64,000 bases of DNA, taken from the NCBI RefSeq assembly GCF_020733705.1, contig NZ_JAJFZM010000003.1, positions 124,001 to 188,000 of the forward strand, written 5' to 3'. Every line of letters starts with the position of its first letter. Positions within the stretch are counted from its first letter, which is position 1. The notes below the pieces were generated by a model. That model saw nothing but the letters and a program-made list of their open reading frames with translations, was not told the DNA's origin and ran no database searches. This document shows, in pieces, positions 24,981 to 32,722 of the stretch. The DNA comes from Nocardia australiensis (lineage in GTDB: Bacteria; Actinomycetota; Actinomycetes; Mycobacteriales; Mycobacteriaceae). The position numbers were made by a program, and so were the translations under genes.

Positions 24981-25207
24981 TAGCGCAGTCCCAGACTCGC
25001 CGAGTCCAGCACGCCGTGGCGGGAGCACTTCGCCCACCAGCCGTCCGGACTGACCTGCACGATCATCCGGCGACCACACTGCTCGCAGTAGCGTGGTGGC
25101 TCGAGGCCCAACGCGGCGGCTGTCGGCACCGGGTCAGCGAGACCGGTCACGATCCGTTTGCCGGTGAACGGGTTGTAGCGCTCGTCCATGCCCATGACAG
25201 TACTCAT
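24980..25207 (-). CDS. bsaP: Biotin synthase auxiliary protein
   Basis: The 75-residue protein matches the Rv1590 type: an N-terminal MDERYNPFTGKR segment and a cluster of cysteines, RYCEQCGRRM then WAKCSRHG, that can bind an Fe-S cluster or metal. Recent work on mycobacteria (as I recall it) showed that this small protein is needed for BioB to turn over, probably by helping rebuild its auxiliary cluster. Several ATG codons are possible; 25207 is chosen, although 25189 (MDERYNPF) would also fit. It follows bioB by 34 bases and shares one base with the DUF2567 gene. Confidence 0.88.
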   Translation of the reverse strand: MSTVMGMDERYNPFTGKRIVTGLADPVPTAAALGLEPPRYCEQCGRRMIVQVSPDGWWAKCSRHGVLDSASLGLR

Positions 25208-25241
25208 GACGCCTGCCCTGTTCTCTCGCGACACCGGCGGG

Positions 25242-26255
25242 TCAGAGCGTTTCGTTGAGCGCCTTGATCGGCATCTTCAATCCGTCGAGCAGATCCAGGT
25301 CCTGTTCGGCGGGCCGGCCGAGGGTGGTCAGGTAATTGCCGACGATGACCGCATTGATGCCGCCGAGGATGCCCTGCTTCGCACCGAGGTCGCCGAGGGT
25401 GATCTCGCGACCGCCCGCGAAGCGCAGCATGGTGCGCGGCAGCGCGAGCCGGAACGCGGCAACAGCGCGCAACGCGTCGGAGGCGGGCAGCACCTCGAGG
25501 TCGCCGAAGGGGGTGCCCGGACGCGGGTTGAGGAAGTTCAGCGGCACCTCGTCGGGCTCGAGCTCGGCAAGGTTCGACGCGAATTCCGCGCGCTGCTCCA
25601 GGGTTTCGCCCATCCCGAGGATGCCACCGCAGCACACCTCCATGCCTGCCTCACGGACCATACGCAGGGTGTCCCAGCGCTCTTCCCAACTGTGTGTGGT
25701 GACCACGTTCGGGAAATGCGAGCGTGAGGTCTCGAGGTTGTGGTTGTAGCGGTGCACACCCATCGCGGCGAGCTGGTCGACCTGCTCCTGGGTGAGCATG
25801 CCGAGCGAACAGGCCACCTGGATGTCGACCTCGTTGCGGATGGCCTCGACACCCGCCGCGACCTGCGCCATCAACCGCTCATCCGGACCGCGCACCGCCG
25901 CCACGATGCAGAACTCGGTGGCACCGGACTTGGCGGTCTGCTTGGCCGCCTCGACCAGGCTGGGAATGTCGAGCCAGGCCGCGCGCACCGGTGACTGGAA
26001 CAGTCCCGACTGGGAGCAGAAGTGGCAGTCCTCGGGGCAGCCGCCGGTCTTCAGGCTGATGATGCCCTCGACCTCGACCTCCGGGCCGCACCACTTCATG
26101 CGCACCTCATGGGCGAGAGCAAGCAATTGCTCCAGGTGGTCGTCGTCGAGCCGCAGCACCTCGAGGGTCTGCTCCTGGGTCAGGCCGATGCCCCGCTCGA
26201 GCACTTGCTCGCGGGCGGTAGCCAAGATGCCGATCTGAACGGGTGCCTGGGTCAC
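25242..26255 (-). CDS. bioB: Biotin synthase
   Basis: BioB is a radical SAM enzyme that inserts sulphur into dethiobiotin. The CxxxCxxC motif is in GGCPEDCHFCSQSG near residue 65, binding the [4Fe-4S] cluster; further Cys residues for the auxiliary cluster are in EFCIVAAV and QVACSLGM. The GTG at 26255 gives 337 residues. It heads the bioB-bsaP-DUF2567 operon and has a BioQ-type palindrome 75 bases upstream. Confidence 0.97.
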   Translation of the reverse strand: MTQAPVQIGILATAREQVLERGIGLTQEQTLEVLRLDDDHLEQLLALAHEVRMKWCGPEVEVEGIISLKTGGCPEDCHFCSQSGLFQSPVRAAWLDIPSLVEAAKQTAKSGATEFCIVAAVRGPDERLMAQVAAGVEAIRNEVDIQVACSLGMLTQEQVDQLAAMGVHRYNHNLETSRSHFPNVVTTHSWEERWDTLRMVREAGMEVCCGGILGMGETLEQRAEFASNLAELEPDEVPLNFLNPRPGTPFGDLEVLPASDALRAVAAFRLALPRTMLRFAGGREITLGDLGAKQGILGGINAVIVGNYLTTLGRPAEQDLDLLDGLKMPIKALNETL

Positions 26256-26329
26256 TGCACGAATCCCTTCGTCCTGCACAGTGCACGGCCATCGACTGCG
26301 GGCGCTGCGCCCGAGGTAGCCGTACAACT

Positions 26330-26342
26330 TGAACGGTGTTCA
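26330..26342. promoter_or_regulatory. BioQ operator between bioB and bioQ
   Basis: TGAAC-GGT-GTTCA is a perfect 13-base palindrome in the divergent promoter region. The same TGAAC-N3-GTTCA pattern occurs before bioF (35826-35838) and bioA (37297-37309). The known BioQ site of corynebacteria and mycobacteria has this form. Confidence 0.88.
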
Positions 26343-26393
26343 GGCTAGGGTAGTGGTAAGAGTGAGTCAAAACATGACCGGGAAGGAATTCGG

Positions 26394-26978
26394 GTGCAGC
26401 TACACAGGACCGACGTGGTCGACGGCGCTATCGCCATTCTCGACGAATACGGTCTGGCCGACCTCACCATGCGGCGACTGGCCGGATCACTCGAGGTGCA
26501 ACCGGGCGCGCTGTACTGGCACTTCCCCAATAAGCAGGCGCTGCTCGGCGCGGTCGCCGACCGCATCCTCGCACCCATGGACGACCCGATCGAGGCCACC
26601 GAATGGTCCGGCCAGATCACCGAATTGGCACACCGCCTACGCGACCGGCTGCTCTCCTATCGCGACGGTGCCGAACTCGTCTCGGCCACCTACGCCTCCC
26701 GCCTCACCACAAACAAGGGCCGAGAACGATTGGCCGGCGCGGCAATTCGCGCGGGGATGCCCCGTCATGAGGCCGAACTGGCCGCATACACCCTGCTGCA
26801 CTACGTCCTGGGCCAGACCGTCGATGAGCAATCGCGCATGCAAATGGATTCCGTCGGCGCACTCACCGATGGCGATTCCCCCCTGCACGAAACCCCTGAC
26901 GCCACCGCCCGTTTCGACTTCGGCCTGCAACTTTTCGTCGGCGGCGTCCGGCATCTGCTGGGCTCGCGCGTCCGCTGA
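26394..26978 (+). CDS. bioQ: TetR-family biotin repressor BioQ
   Basis: This 194-residue TetR regulator has its helix-turn-helix at residues 24-45 (LTMRRLAGSLEVQPGALYWH, followed by FPNKQALL). The ligand-binding half is TetR_C-like. The GTG at 26394 follows AAGGAA. It diverges from bioB, and the intergenic palindrome TGAAC-N3-GTTCA matches the BioQ box. Two more copies before bioF and bioA make the identification firm. In related bacteria BioQ acts as a repressor and does not itself bind biotin; control passes through biotin protein ligase or operon demand. Confidence 0.88.
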   Translation: MQLHRTDVVDGAIAILDEYGLADLTMRRLAGSLEVQPGALYWHFPNKQALLGAVADRILAPMDDPIEATEWSGQITELAHRLRDRLLSYRDGAELVSATYASRLTTNKGRERLAGAAIRAGMPRHEAELAAYTLLHYVLGQTVDEQSRMQMDSVGALTDGDSPLHETPDATARFDFGLQLFVGGVRHLLGSRVR

Positions 26979-27054
26979 CTACGGGTGGCAGCCGCTGAGC
27001 ACGCGCAACAACCGCCGACCGACGAGCCTGATTCCGAGGGTATCGCGGTGGCTG

Positions 27055-28215
27055 TCACCGTGGCGCGGTGGCGGTGTTCGCTGACCGGACCTGCTGCTGG
27101 AATCGCTGGACAAAGGGCAAGACCTGCTGCTCGATGACCGTGTTGTACTCGCGCGGTCGTTGCATTGGATTGGCGTGGCCGGTATTGCGCGCCAGCACCA
27201 CAAGCAGGGTGCCGTCGACGCCGCCCGCCCGTTCGATCAACACCTGATGGGAGTACTCGACATCGACGACCGGATCATTGTCCGGATCACGCGGACGGAT
27301 GAATACAATCGCCGGGCGTGGTTTGCCCAGCGCCGGATGCGACAGCGCGCGTAGGTCGCTGGTCGCTCCACCCGCCACGATCGCGAGGAACTGCGATTCG
27401 ATGAGTCCATTGCTTGCCGCGTCGCGGGAAAAGATCTTCTCCCGCAACACATCCGATATCACCATCCGCAACTTGTCGAATCGGATGCCAGGCACACCCG
27501 CACGATCGAGGAAGCGGTCGCGGCGCGCGTAGGTTTCCACCAGTGATCGCAGCCCTCGGCTCTCCCGGGCCCCGGGCAGCCAGGCCATCCAGCGCACCAT
27601 GTCCTCCCCCGCACCGCGGCTCTCGGGGCGCACCGCGTTCAGATCCATCGGCGTGCAATCCAGGATGACCGCGACCAGGCGCCGGTCGCTGATGGTATGA
27701 ATGTGCCTGGCCACCTCCAGCGCGATCACCCCGCCCATGCTGTGCCCGACGAGCACCACATTCTTCAGACCGGACATCTCGGCCGCGCGAATGATCAGCT
27801 CCGCGATCACCCTGGTGTCGATACCGCGATTGTCGTATTTGATCGCCCACACCACGCCCATTCGACGCAGGGAGGGCAGCGCCGCCGCCGTATTGCTCGC
27901 ATTGAGCCCGCCCAAACCGACCATGTCGACGACGACCGTGTCCCAGTTCTCGGTGCCCGCCGGGATGGCGACCGGGAGCACGGCGGGCTCGGTCATGGCC
28001 AGCCGTGCCCGCTCCGGGGCAACATCGTGCACCCAGTACTGGGCGAACAGCACCAGTCCGGCGACCAGTAGTGCGGCGACCCGCAGCAGCGCCACTCTGG
28101 TCCGGCGCAACGACTTCCACCCGTGACCGACGCGGGTTTCCCGCAGGCGGGCTTTGCGTCGCGCGTTGTCCCAGTCCGTGACAGTGGAGGGGTGCCGTTC
28201 CTCCAACGGCGACAT
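27055..28215 (-). CDS. Membrane-anchored alpha/beta hydrolase
   Basis: The 386-residue protein has a basic N-terminus, one membrane helix (VALLRVAALLVAGLVLFAQYW, near residues 42-61) and an extracytoplasmic hydrolase domain. The nucleophile elbow is VLVGHSMGGVIAL, an Asp lies in FIRPRDPDNDP, and the likely catalytic His is in ARNTGHANPM. It may be a lipase or esterase acting on cell-envelope or external lipids. The helix could serve as a signal anchor or an uncleaved signal. It points away from the riboswitch-controlled importer; the two genes share only the intergenic region. Confidence 0.8.
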   Translation of the reverse strand: MSPLEERHPSTVTDWDNARRKARLRETRVGHGWKSLRRTRVALLRVAALLVAGLVLFAQYWVHDVAPERARLAMTEPAVLPVAIPAGTENWDTVVVDMVGLGGLNASNTAAALPSLRRMGVVWAIKYDNRGIDTRVIAELIIRAAEMSGLKNVVLVGHSMGGVIALEVARHIHTISDRRLVAVILDCTPMDLNAVRPESRGAGEDMVRWMAWLPGARESRGLRSLVETYARRDRFLDRAGVPGIRFDKLRMVISDVLREKIFSRDAASNGLIESQFLAIVAGGATSDLRALSHPALGKPRPAIVFIRPRDPDNDPVVDVEYSHQVLIERAGGVDGTLLVVLARNTGHANPMQRPREYNTVIEQQVLPFVQRFQQQVRSANTATAPR

Positions 28216-28289
28216 CTCTTCACTGTAGGCACGTTTTCGGACCGTGCCAGGCGAGCACCGCCCACCCGGCGGGACCGAAAACCCGACCG

Positions 28290-28405
28290 CCCGGTAAAGT
28301 TCGGCTGGTCATCCCCGGCGGGTGCGGGAATCCCGGTGAAATTCCGGAACGGTCGCGCCACTGTGATCGCCCTCGCGGCGAAAGTCAGACCTCCCTCGCC
28401 TAGAC
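28290..28405 (+). ncRNA. Cobalamin riboswitch
   Basis: The conserved core is easy to see: GGGAATCCCGGTGAAATTCC (28327-28346), then GGAACGGTCGCGCCACTGTG (28347-28366), and the 3' B12 box variant GAAAGTCAGACCT (28380-28392). A small inverted repeat CTAGA-CAAC-TCTAG (28400-28413) follows and may be part of the expression platform. The ATG of the permease gene is at 28446 with GGAG at 28434-28437, which suggests translational control. Known switches of this class turn genes off when adenosylcobalamin is plentiful. Confidence 0.93.
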
Positions 28406-28445
28406 AACTCTAGAGAGGCCGCGACTTGCCTATGGAGCACCGACG

Positions 28446-29477
28446 ATGATCCGTATGCGGACGTCGATCGTCATTCCAGTTCTCGGGATACTGCTGTTGT
28501 GCGCGATGATCATCGCGACCGGATTCGGTGCCGAGACCCTGCCGGTGTCATCGGTGCTCGAGGTATTGAGCCACCGGCTGACCGGCCGCGCGGCCACCGA
28601 TCTGAGCCTGGACACCATCGTGTGGCAGTTGCGGGTGCCACGCACCCTGCTCGCCGCCATCGTCGGTGCGGGCCTGGCCCTCGCGGGTGCGGCAATGCAG
28701 ACGCTGGTGCGCAATCCGCTGGCCGACCCGTACCTGCTCGGCGTGTCGTCCGGTGCCGGCGTGGGGGCGGCGGCGGTCATCACGTCCGGGCTCTTCGCGG
28801 GCGCCGGAGTGTGGGCATTATCCGGCGGAGCGCTGGCGGGGGCGTTCGCGGCCGCGGCGCTGGTGTTCGTGATCGCCGTCGCGCAGGGCGGGCTGACGCC
28901 GCTGCGGCTGGTGCTGACCGGCACCGTTCTCGGCTCGGCGTTCGCGGCATTGAGCAGCTATCTGGTCTTCCGCAGCTCGGATCCCGCTGCGGCACAATCG
29001 GTCCTGTTCTGGCTGCTCGGTAGCCTCGCGGGCGCCGACTGGACGAAGATCGTGTTACCGCTGTGCGTGGTCATCGCCTGCGGCCTCGCGCTGCTGGCGG
29101 CCAGCGGCTGGCTGGACGGGCTCACTCTCGGCGCCGAAACCGCTGCGTCCGTTGGTGTCCCGGTCAAGACACTGCGCATCGGTCTGTTCGCGCTACTCGC
29201 GGTGCTGGTCGGCGTGCTCGTCGCGGTCTCCGGCGGTATCGGTTTCGTCGGGCTGGTCATTCCGCATGCCGCCCGCCTGCTCGTCGGCCCCCGCCACCGC
29301 ATCCTGCTACCCAGTTGCGCCCTGTGCGGCGCACTGTTCCTCGTCATCGCCGACGCGGCGACCCGCATCCTGGTGCGCCCCACCGAGATTCCGGTCGGCG
29401 TACTGACCGGCCTCATCGGCGCACCCGCATTCCTGATCCTGCTCGGTCGCCGCCGCTACCAGTTCGGTGAATCATGA
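28446..29477 (+). CDS. FecCD-family ABC importer permease, B12-riboswitch controlled
   Basis: The 343-residue permease has about ten membrane helices and the FecCD/BtuC signature: VLSHRLTGRAATDLSLDTIV, then RVPRTLLAAIVGAGLALAGA, LADPYLLGVSSGAGVGAA, and GGIGFVGLVIPHAARLLVGP near the C-terminus that contacts the ATPase. It overlaps the ATPase gene by four bases. Proteins of this type are often labelled as F420-0 or siderophore importers in automatic annotation, but the cobalamin riboswitch upstream argues for a corrinoid or cobinamide substrate. The choice is inference. Confidence 0.9.
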   Translation: MIRMRTSIVIPVLGILLLCAMIIATGFGAETLPVSSVLEVLSHRLTGRAATDLSLDTIVWQLRVPRTLLAAIVGAGLALAGAAMQTLVRNPLADPYLLGVSSGAGVGAAAVITSGLFAGAGVWALSGGALAGAFAAAALVFVIAVAQGGLTPLRLVLTGTVLGSAFAALSSYLVFRSSDPAAAQSVLFWLLGSLAGADWTKIVLPLCVVIACGLALLAASGWLDGLTLGAETAASVGVPVKTLRIGLFALLAVLVGVLVAVSGGIGFVGLVIPHAARLLVGPRHRILLPSCALCGALFLVIADAATRILVRPTEIPVGVLTGLIGAPAFLILLGRRRYQFGES

Positions 29478-30253
29478 TCACGTTGCAAGTGAATGGCCTG
29501 ACGTGTGCGGCCGGGCGCCGAACGATAGTTACCGACGCGAATTTCAGCGTCCGCGCCGGGGAGATCATCGGCATCGTCGGCCCGAACGGCAGTGGTAAGA
29601 CCACACTGATACATGTGCTCGCCGGTATCAAGCGGCCGAAGCAGGGGCAGGTGCTCGCGAATGGGCAGGTGCTGCACGAGCTTTCGCAGCGGCAACGCGC
29701 CAGGACCGTAGCACTCGTAGCGCAGGACGAACGGCCACCCGCCGATCTGCGGGCGGGCGAGGTGGTTTCACTGGGGCGCACGCCCTACCTACCACCGTGG
29801 GGTGCGGGTTCACCACGGGAACACCGCACGATCGAGGAGGCGCTGGCGGCCGTCGATCTGGCCGGGTTCGCCGAGCATCCGGTGCACCGGCTCTCCGGCG
29901 GTGAGCGACAACGCGTATTGCTGGCCAGGGCGATGGTGCAGGACACGCCACTACTGCTACTGGACGAACCGACCAACCACCTGGACATCACCCATCAGCT
30001 AGAGCTACTCGCCCGCACCCGCACGCTGAACCGCACGGTGGTCATGGCCCTGCACGATCTCTCGCTGGCCGATCGGTATTGCGACCGAATTCTGGTGCTA
30101 CACAAAGGCCGTGCCCACCCGCTGGAACCACCGGCGGCCGCATTGCGGCCCGACATCGTCGACGAGGTTTTCGACGTTCGCGCGATCCGCGTCCCGCATC
30201 CCGATACGGGCGACTCGCATCTATTGATCACCCCGCGCGAGGCGCGCTCGTGA
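29474..30253 (+). CDS. ABC importer ATP-binding protein (BtuD/FecE type)
   Basis: This 259-residue ATPase has Walker A GPNGSGKTTL, the Q-loop in ALVAQDERPPADL, the ABC signature LSGGERQRVLLARAM, Walker B LLLLDEPTNHLD and the switch His in MALHDLSLADRY. It is the energising subunit of the riboswitch-controlled importer. Its ATG overlaps the end of the permease gene (ATGA). A 163-base non-coding gap follows before the binding-protein gene. Confidence 0.93.
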   Translation: MITLQVNGLTCAAGRRTIVTDANFSVRAGEIIGIVGPNGSGKTTLIHVLAGIKRPKQGQVLANGQVLHELSQRQRARTVALVAQDERPPADLRAGEVVSLGRTPYLPPWGAGSPREHRTIEEALAAVDLAGFAEHPVHRLSGGERQRVLLARAMVQDTPLLLLDEPTNHLDITHQLELLARTRTLNRTVVMALHDLSLADRYCDRILVLHKGRAHPLEPPAAALRPDIVDEVFDVRAIRVPHPDTGDSHLLITPREARS

Positions 30254-30416
30254 ACCACCGATCGCGGCACTCGGCAAACCGCCGATATCGGCTATCCAGC
30301 GACGGCCACCTCTTTCGGCCTCGGGCCTTCGATCAACGACCGGCACGCCCGGCCGCTCCTGACCCGCAGCGACCGGTGAGCCGACGCGCTCGATCAACCC
30401 TCCGAAAGGCGCACCC

Positions 30417-31442
30417 ATGAAACCTATTTCCCGAGCTCTTGCCACGTCCGTACTTGTCGCGGCATTGGCAGCATGCGGCAGCCAGACCCAGGCGACCACT
30501 GGGCTGACCCTGCGCAATTGCGATACCGACGTACTGTTTCCCGCACCCGCGCAGCGCCTTTTCGTCAATGACGGCAACCTGATCTCGATGGTTCTCGCGC
30601 TCGGCGCGCAGGACAAGGTCGCTGCGGTCTCGAGCCTGCAGCGCGACGCGGACACCTTGCGCAAACATTACGGCCCGGTGGTAGATGAGTTGAAAACGGT
30701 TGCCCCCGAGTATCCTTCGCGCGAAACAGTGCTCGCTCAGCGTCCTGACGTCATGGTCGCGGGCTGGAGTTACGGCTACGACGAGGCCAAGAACCTCACC
30801 CCGGCCACATTACGCAAGGACGGCGTCGCCGCCTACGTGCTCACCGAGAGCTGCCGCCAGCTCGACGGTGAACGCCAGCGCGGCATTACCGATCCGTGGA
30901 CCGCACTGCGCACCGACCTGACCAATCTCGGCACCATCACCGGCCACACCGACCACGCCACCGAGGTAACCGCCGACCTCGATCGCAGGCTCGCGGCCCT
31001 GAATTCCGCACCACAACCAGATCGCGAACCGACCGTCTTCCTATTCGACAGCGCCAGCGACACCATCTACTCGAGCGGCAAATTCGGTGCGCCCCAGGCG
31101 ATCCTGGAGGCAGCGGGCGCCCGCAATATCCTCGACGACGTCGAGGACAGCTGGACCACGGTTTCCTGGGAACGCCTCGCCGCCGCCGACCCCGACGCGA
31201 TTATGTTCGTCGACTACCCACAACAGTCCTTCGCCGAGAAAGTCGACCTGCTACGCGCCAAACCGGGCATCAATCAACTCCGCGCCATCACCGAGGGCCA
31301 CTTCCTGAACCTGCCCTACGCGATGTGGACCAGCGGTCCGCTCAATATCGACGCCGCCGAACAGATCCGCAAGCAGTTCGAACGCTGGAACATGGTGCCC
31401 GCCTCCACCGTCGAGCCACGCGCCGACGACGCCGTGCGGTAA
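30417..31442 (+). CDS. ABC importer substrate-binding lipoprotein (BtuF-like)
   Basis: The 341-residue protein begins with a signal peptide and lipobox (VLVAALAACGSQ), so it is anchored outside the membrane. The fold is that of the BtuF/FepB type: RLFVNDGNLISMVLALGAQD near residue 42, RPDVMVAGWSYGY in the first lobe, and an alpha-helical backbone to the second lobe ending with INQLRAITEGHFLNLPYAMW. AAAGG lies just before the ATG. With the upstream riboswitch, a corrinoid ligand is the best guess; F420-0 transporter models also match this family in databases. Confidence 0.88.
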   Translation: MKPISRALATSVLVAALAACGSQTQATTGLTLRNCDTDVLFPAPAQRLFVNDGNLISMVLALGAQDKVAAVSSLQRDADTLRKHYGPVVDELKTVAPEYPSRETVLAQRPDVMVAGWSYGYDEAKNLTPATLRKDGVAAYVLTESCRQLDGERQRGITDPWTALRTDLTNLGTITGHTDHATEVTADLDRRLAALNSAPQPDREPTVFLFDSASDTIYSSGKFGAPQAILEAAGARNILDDVEDSWTTVSWERLAAADPDAIMFVDYPQQSFAEKVDLLRAKPGINQLRAITEGHFLNLPYAMWTSGPLNIDAAEQIRKQFERWNMVPASTVEPRADDAVR

Positions 31443-31520
31443 CGCACCACGCTCATGACTGCGCCTCGCGAGGGTTCGGCTCCGTCACGAGCGACTGCTC
31501 GGCTGTGCCCTGTTGTTCGC

Positions 31521-31988
31521 TCATGGCACCTCGCCGGTCTCTGCGAGTGCGGCGAGCTTGCCGAGCGAGATGCGCCAGCCGAGCTCGTTGTCGTCGAGCG
31601 GGACGCCGCCGGGCAGGCCGTCGTGCATGGCCATGATGTCGGTGCCGCCGTCGGCTTCGGTGAGCCGGTAGGTGATGGTCATTTCGCCGCGCACCGCCGG
31701 GTCGTCGGTCTCGAATTCGACCATCTGAACTACCTGCTCGTCCGGCACCAATGTCACGAATCGCCCGTGAAAGGTGTCGGTCTGCGCGCTGGTCTTGCCC
31801 GCTTCGGTCGGCTCGTCGTAGGTGAGCGAGATCCGGAATGCGCCGCCTTCCCGCGCATCGAATTCATGCACTCGACTGGTCATCCCCGTCGGCACCTGCC
31901 AAATCGCCACCGCCCGCGGGTCGAGGAGCAGCCGATACACAACTGCCCGCGGTGCGTTCACATGCCAGCCGATTTTGGTACTGCCCAT
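31521..31988 (-). CDS. SRPBCC/AHSA1-like domain protein
   Basis: This 155-residue protein has the START/Bet v1-like fold of the AHSA1 group: an N-terminal strand-helix IGWHVNAPRAVVYRLLLDPR, a GGAFRISLTY strand, DTFHGRFVTLVPDEQVVQMV, and a C-terminal helix GWRISLGKLAALAET. Such proteins bind hydrophobic ligands or act as small stress or polyketide-related proteins; no function can be assigned. It stands alone between the importer and the TetR gene, converging on the importer. Confidence 0.85.
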   Translation of the reverse strand: MGSTKIGWHVNAPRAVVYRLLLDPRAVAIWQVPTGMTSRVHEFDAREGGAFRISLTYDEPTEAGKTSAQTDTFHGRFVTLVPDEQVVQMVEFETDDPAVRGEMTITYRLTEADGGTDIMAMHDGLPGGVPLDDNELGWRISLGKLAALAETGEVP

Positions 31989-32059
31989 GGATAAACCCTA
32001 GTACCCACCGCCGCCCGGGCTCGGGTGAATAACCAGGCGCGGCCACCCGATCCATCGAG

Positions 32060-32626
32060 CTATGGCCGCGTAGCGCGCGGCGACGAGTGCTTCTCGTAGA
32101 GCGCGTCCAAGACGAGGTCGAGGAGGCGTTCGGGCCGGTCGGGGTCGGGGCCGTGCCGGGCGGTGGTCAGGGCGATGCCGACAACGAGCTGGATGACATC
32201 GCCCGCGCGGGCATCCTCGCGCACGCTACCCGCCCGCTGGGCGCGTGCCAGCACGGCATGGGCGGCTTCGTGAATCGCGGCATGACAGTCGAACCCTGGA
32301 TCGACCGGGTCGGTCAGTGCGACTCCACCGAGGCCGTGGTCGGTCCGTGCGTGGGTCAGGAATGCGCGCAACCATTCGCGTAGTGCGTCATCCGGGTCAG
32401 TGGCCGACATCAATTCGTCCGCTCGCGCGCGTAATGCTTCGATGCGCTCGCGCAGCACCGCCCCCAACAATGCCTGCCGGCTGGGGAAGTGCCGGTAGAG
32501 CGTGCCCGGTCCGACATTCGCGCGACGGGCGATCTCGTTGAGCGACGCGTCTGGGCCTTCCTCGGCGAACGTCTCGGCGGCGGCACTCAGCACGCGCTGG
32601 TAGTTGCGCTGCGCGTCGGCTCGCAT
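32060..32626 (-). CDS. TetR-family transcriptional regulator
   Basis: The 188-residue repressor has its helix-turn-helix at residues about 24-46 (ASLNEIARRANVGPGTLYRH then FPSRQALL). The ATG at 32626 (MRADAQRNYQ) is chosen because GAAGGGG lies seven bases upstream; an ATG at 32653 is unlikely since it would fall on the operator. The C-terminal domain is of the SbtR/TetR_C type. Two palindromes between this gene and the divergent luciferase-like gene (32655-32669 and 32689-32703) are probable binding sites. Confidence 0.9.
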   Translation of the reverse strand: MRADAQRNYQRVLSAAAETFAEEGPDASLNEIARRANVGPGTLYRHFPSRQALLGAVLRERIEALRARADELMSATDPDDALREWLRAFLTHARTDHGLGGVALTDPVDPGFDCHAAIHEAAHAVLARAQRAGSVREDARAGDVIQLVVGIALTTARHGPDPDRPERLLDLVLDALYEKHSSPRATRP

Positions 32627-32654
32627 ACCGGCCCCTTCGTCAATTCTTGTCATC

Positions 32655-32669
32655 CGGAGAAGTTCTCCG
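32655..32669. promoter_or_regulatory. TetR operator, site 1
   Basis: CGGAGAA-G-TTCTCCG is a perfect palindrome with 7-base arms around a central G, 29 bases upstream of the TetR start. It resembles site 2. Confidence 0.75.
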
Positions 32670-32688
32670 TATCGTATCCCAAGTTAAA

Positions 32689-32703
32689 CGGAGAACCTCT
32701 CCG
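32689..32703. promoter_or_regulatory. TetR operator, site 2
   Basis: CGGAGA-ACC-TCTCCG is a palindrome with 6-base arms, 34 bases downstream of site 1 (about three helical turns) and 20 bases before the LLM gene start. The two sites share CGGAGAA and TCTCCG half-sites. Confidence 0.75.
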
Positions 32704-32722
32704 GAACGATCTGGGAGATGTA

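Noticed and set aside
30254..30416. Gap between the importer ATPase and binding-protein genes, considered as a missing small gene.
   Set aside because: The frame is Arg/Pro-rich with no codon bias and no start signal; it looks non-coding.
31453..31524. A 23-codon ATG frame overlapping the stop of the SRPBCC gene (ATGA).
   Set aside because: It is too short, leads nowhere on the minus strand, and has no helix, motif or second overlap; chance is likely.
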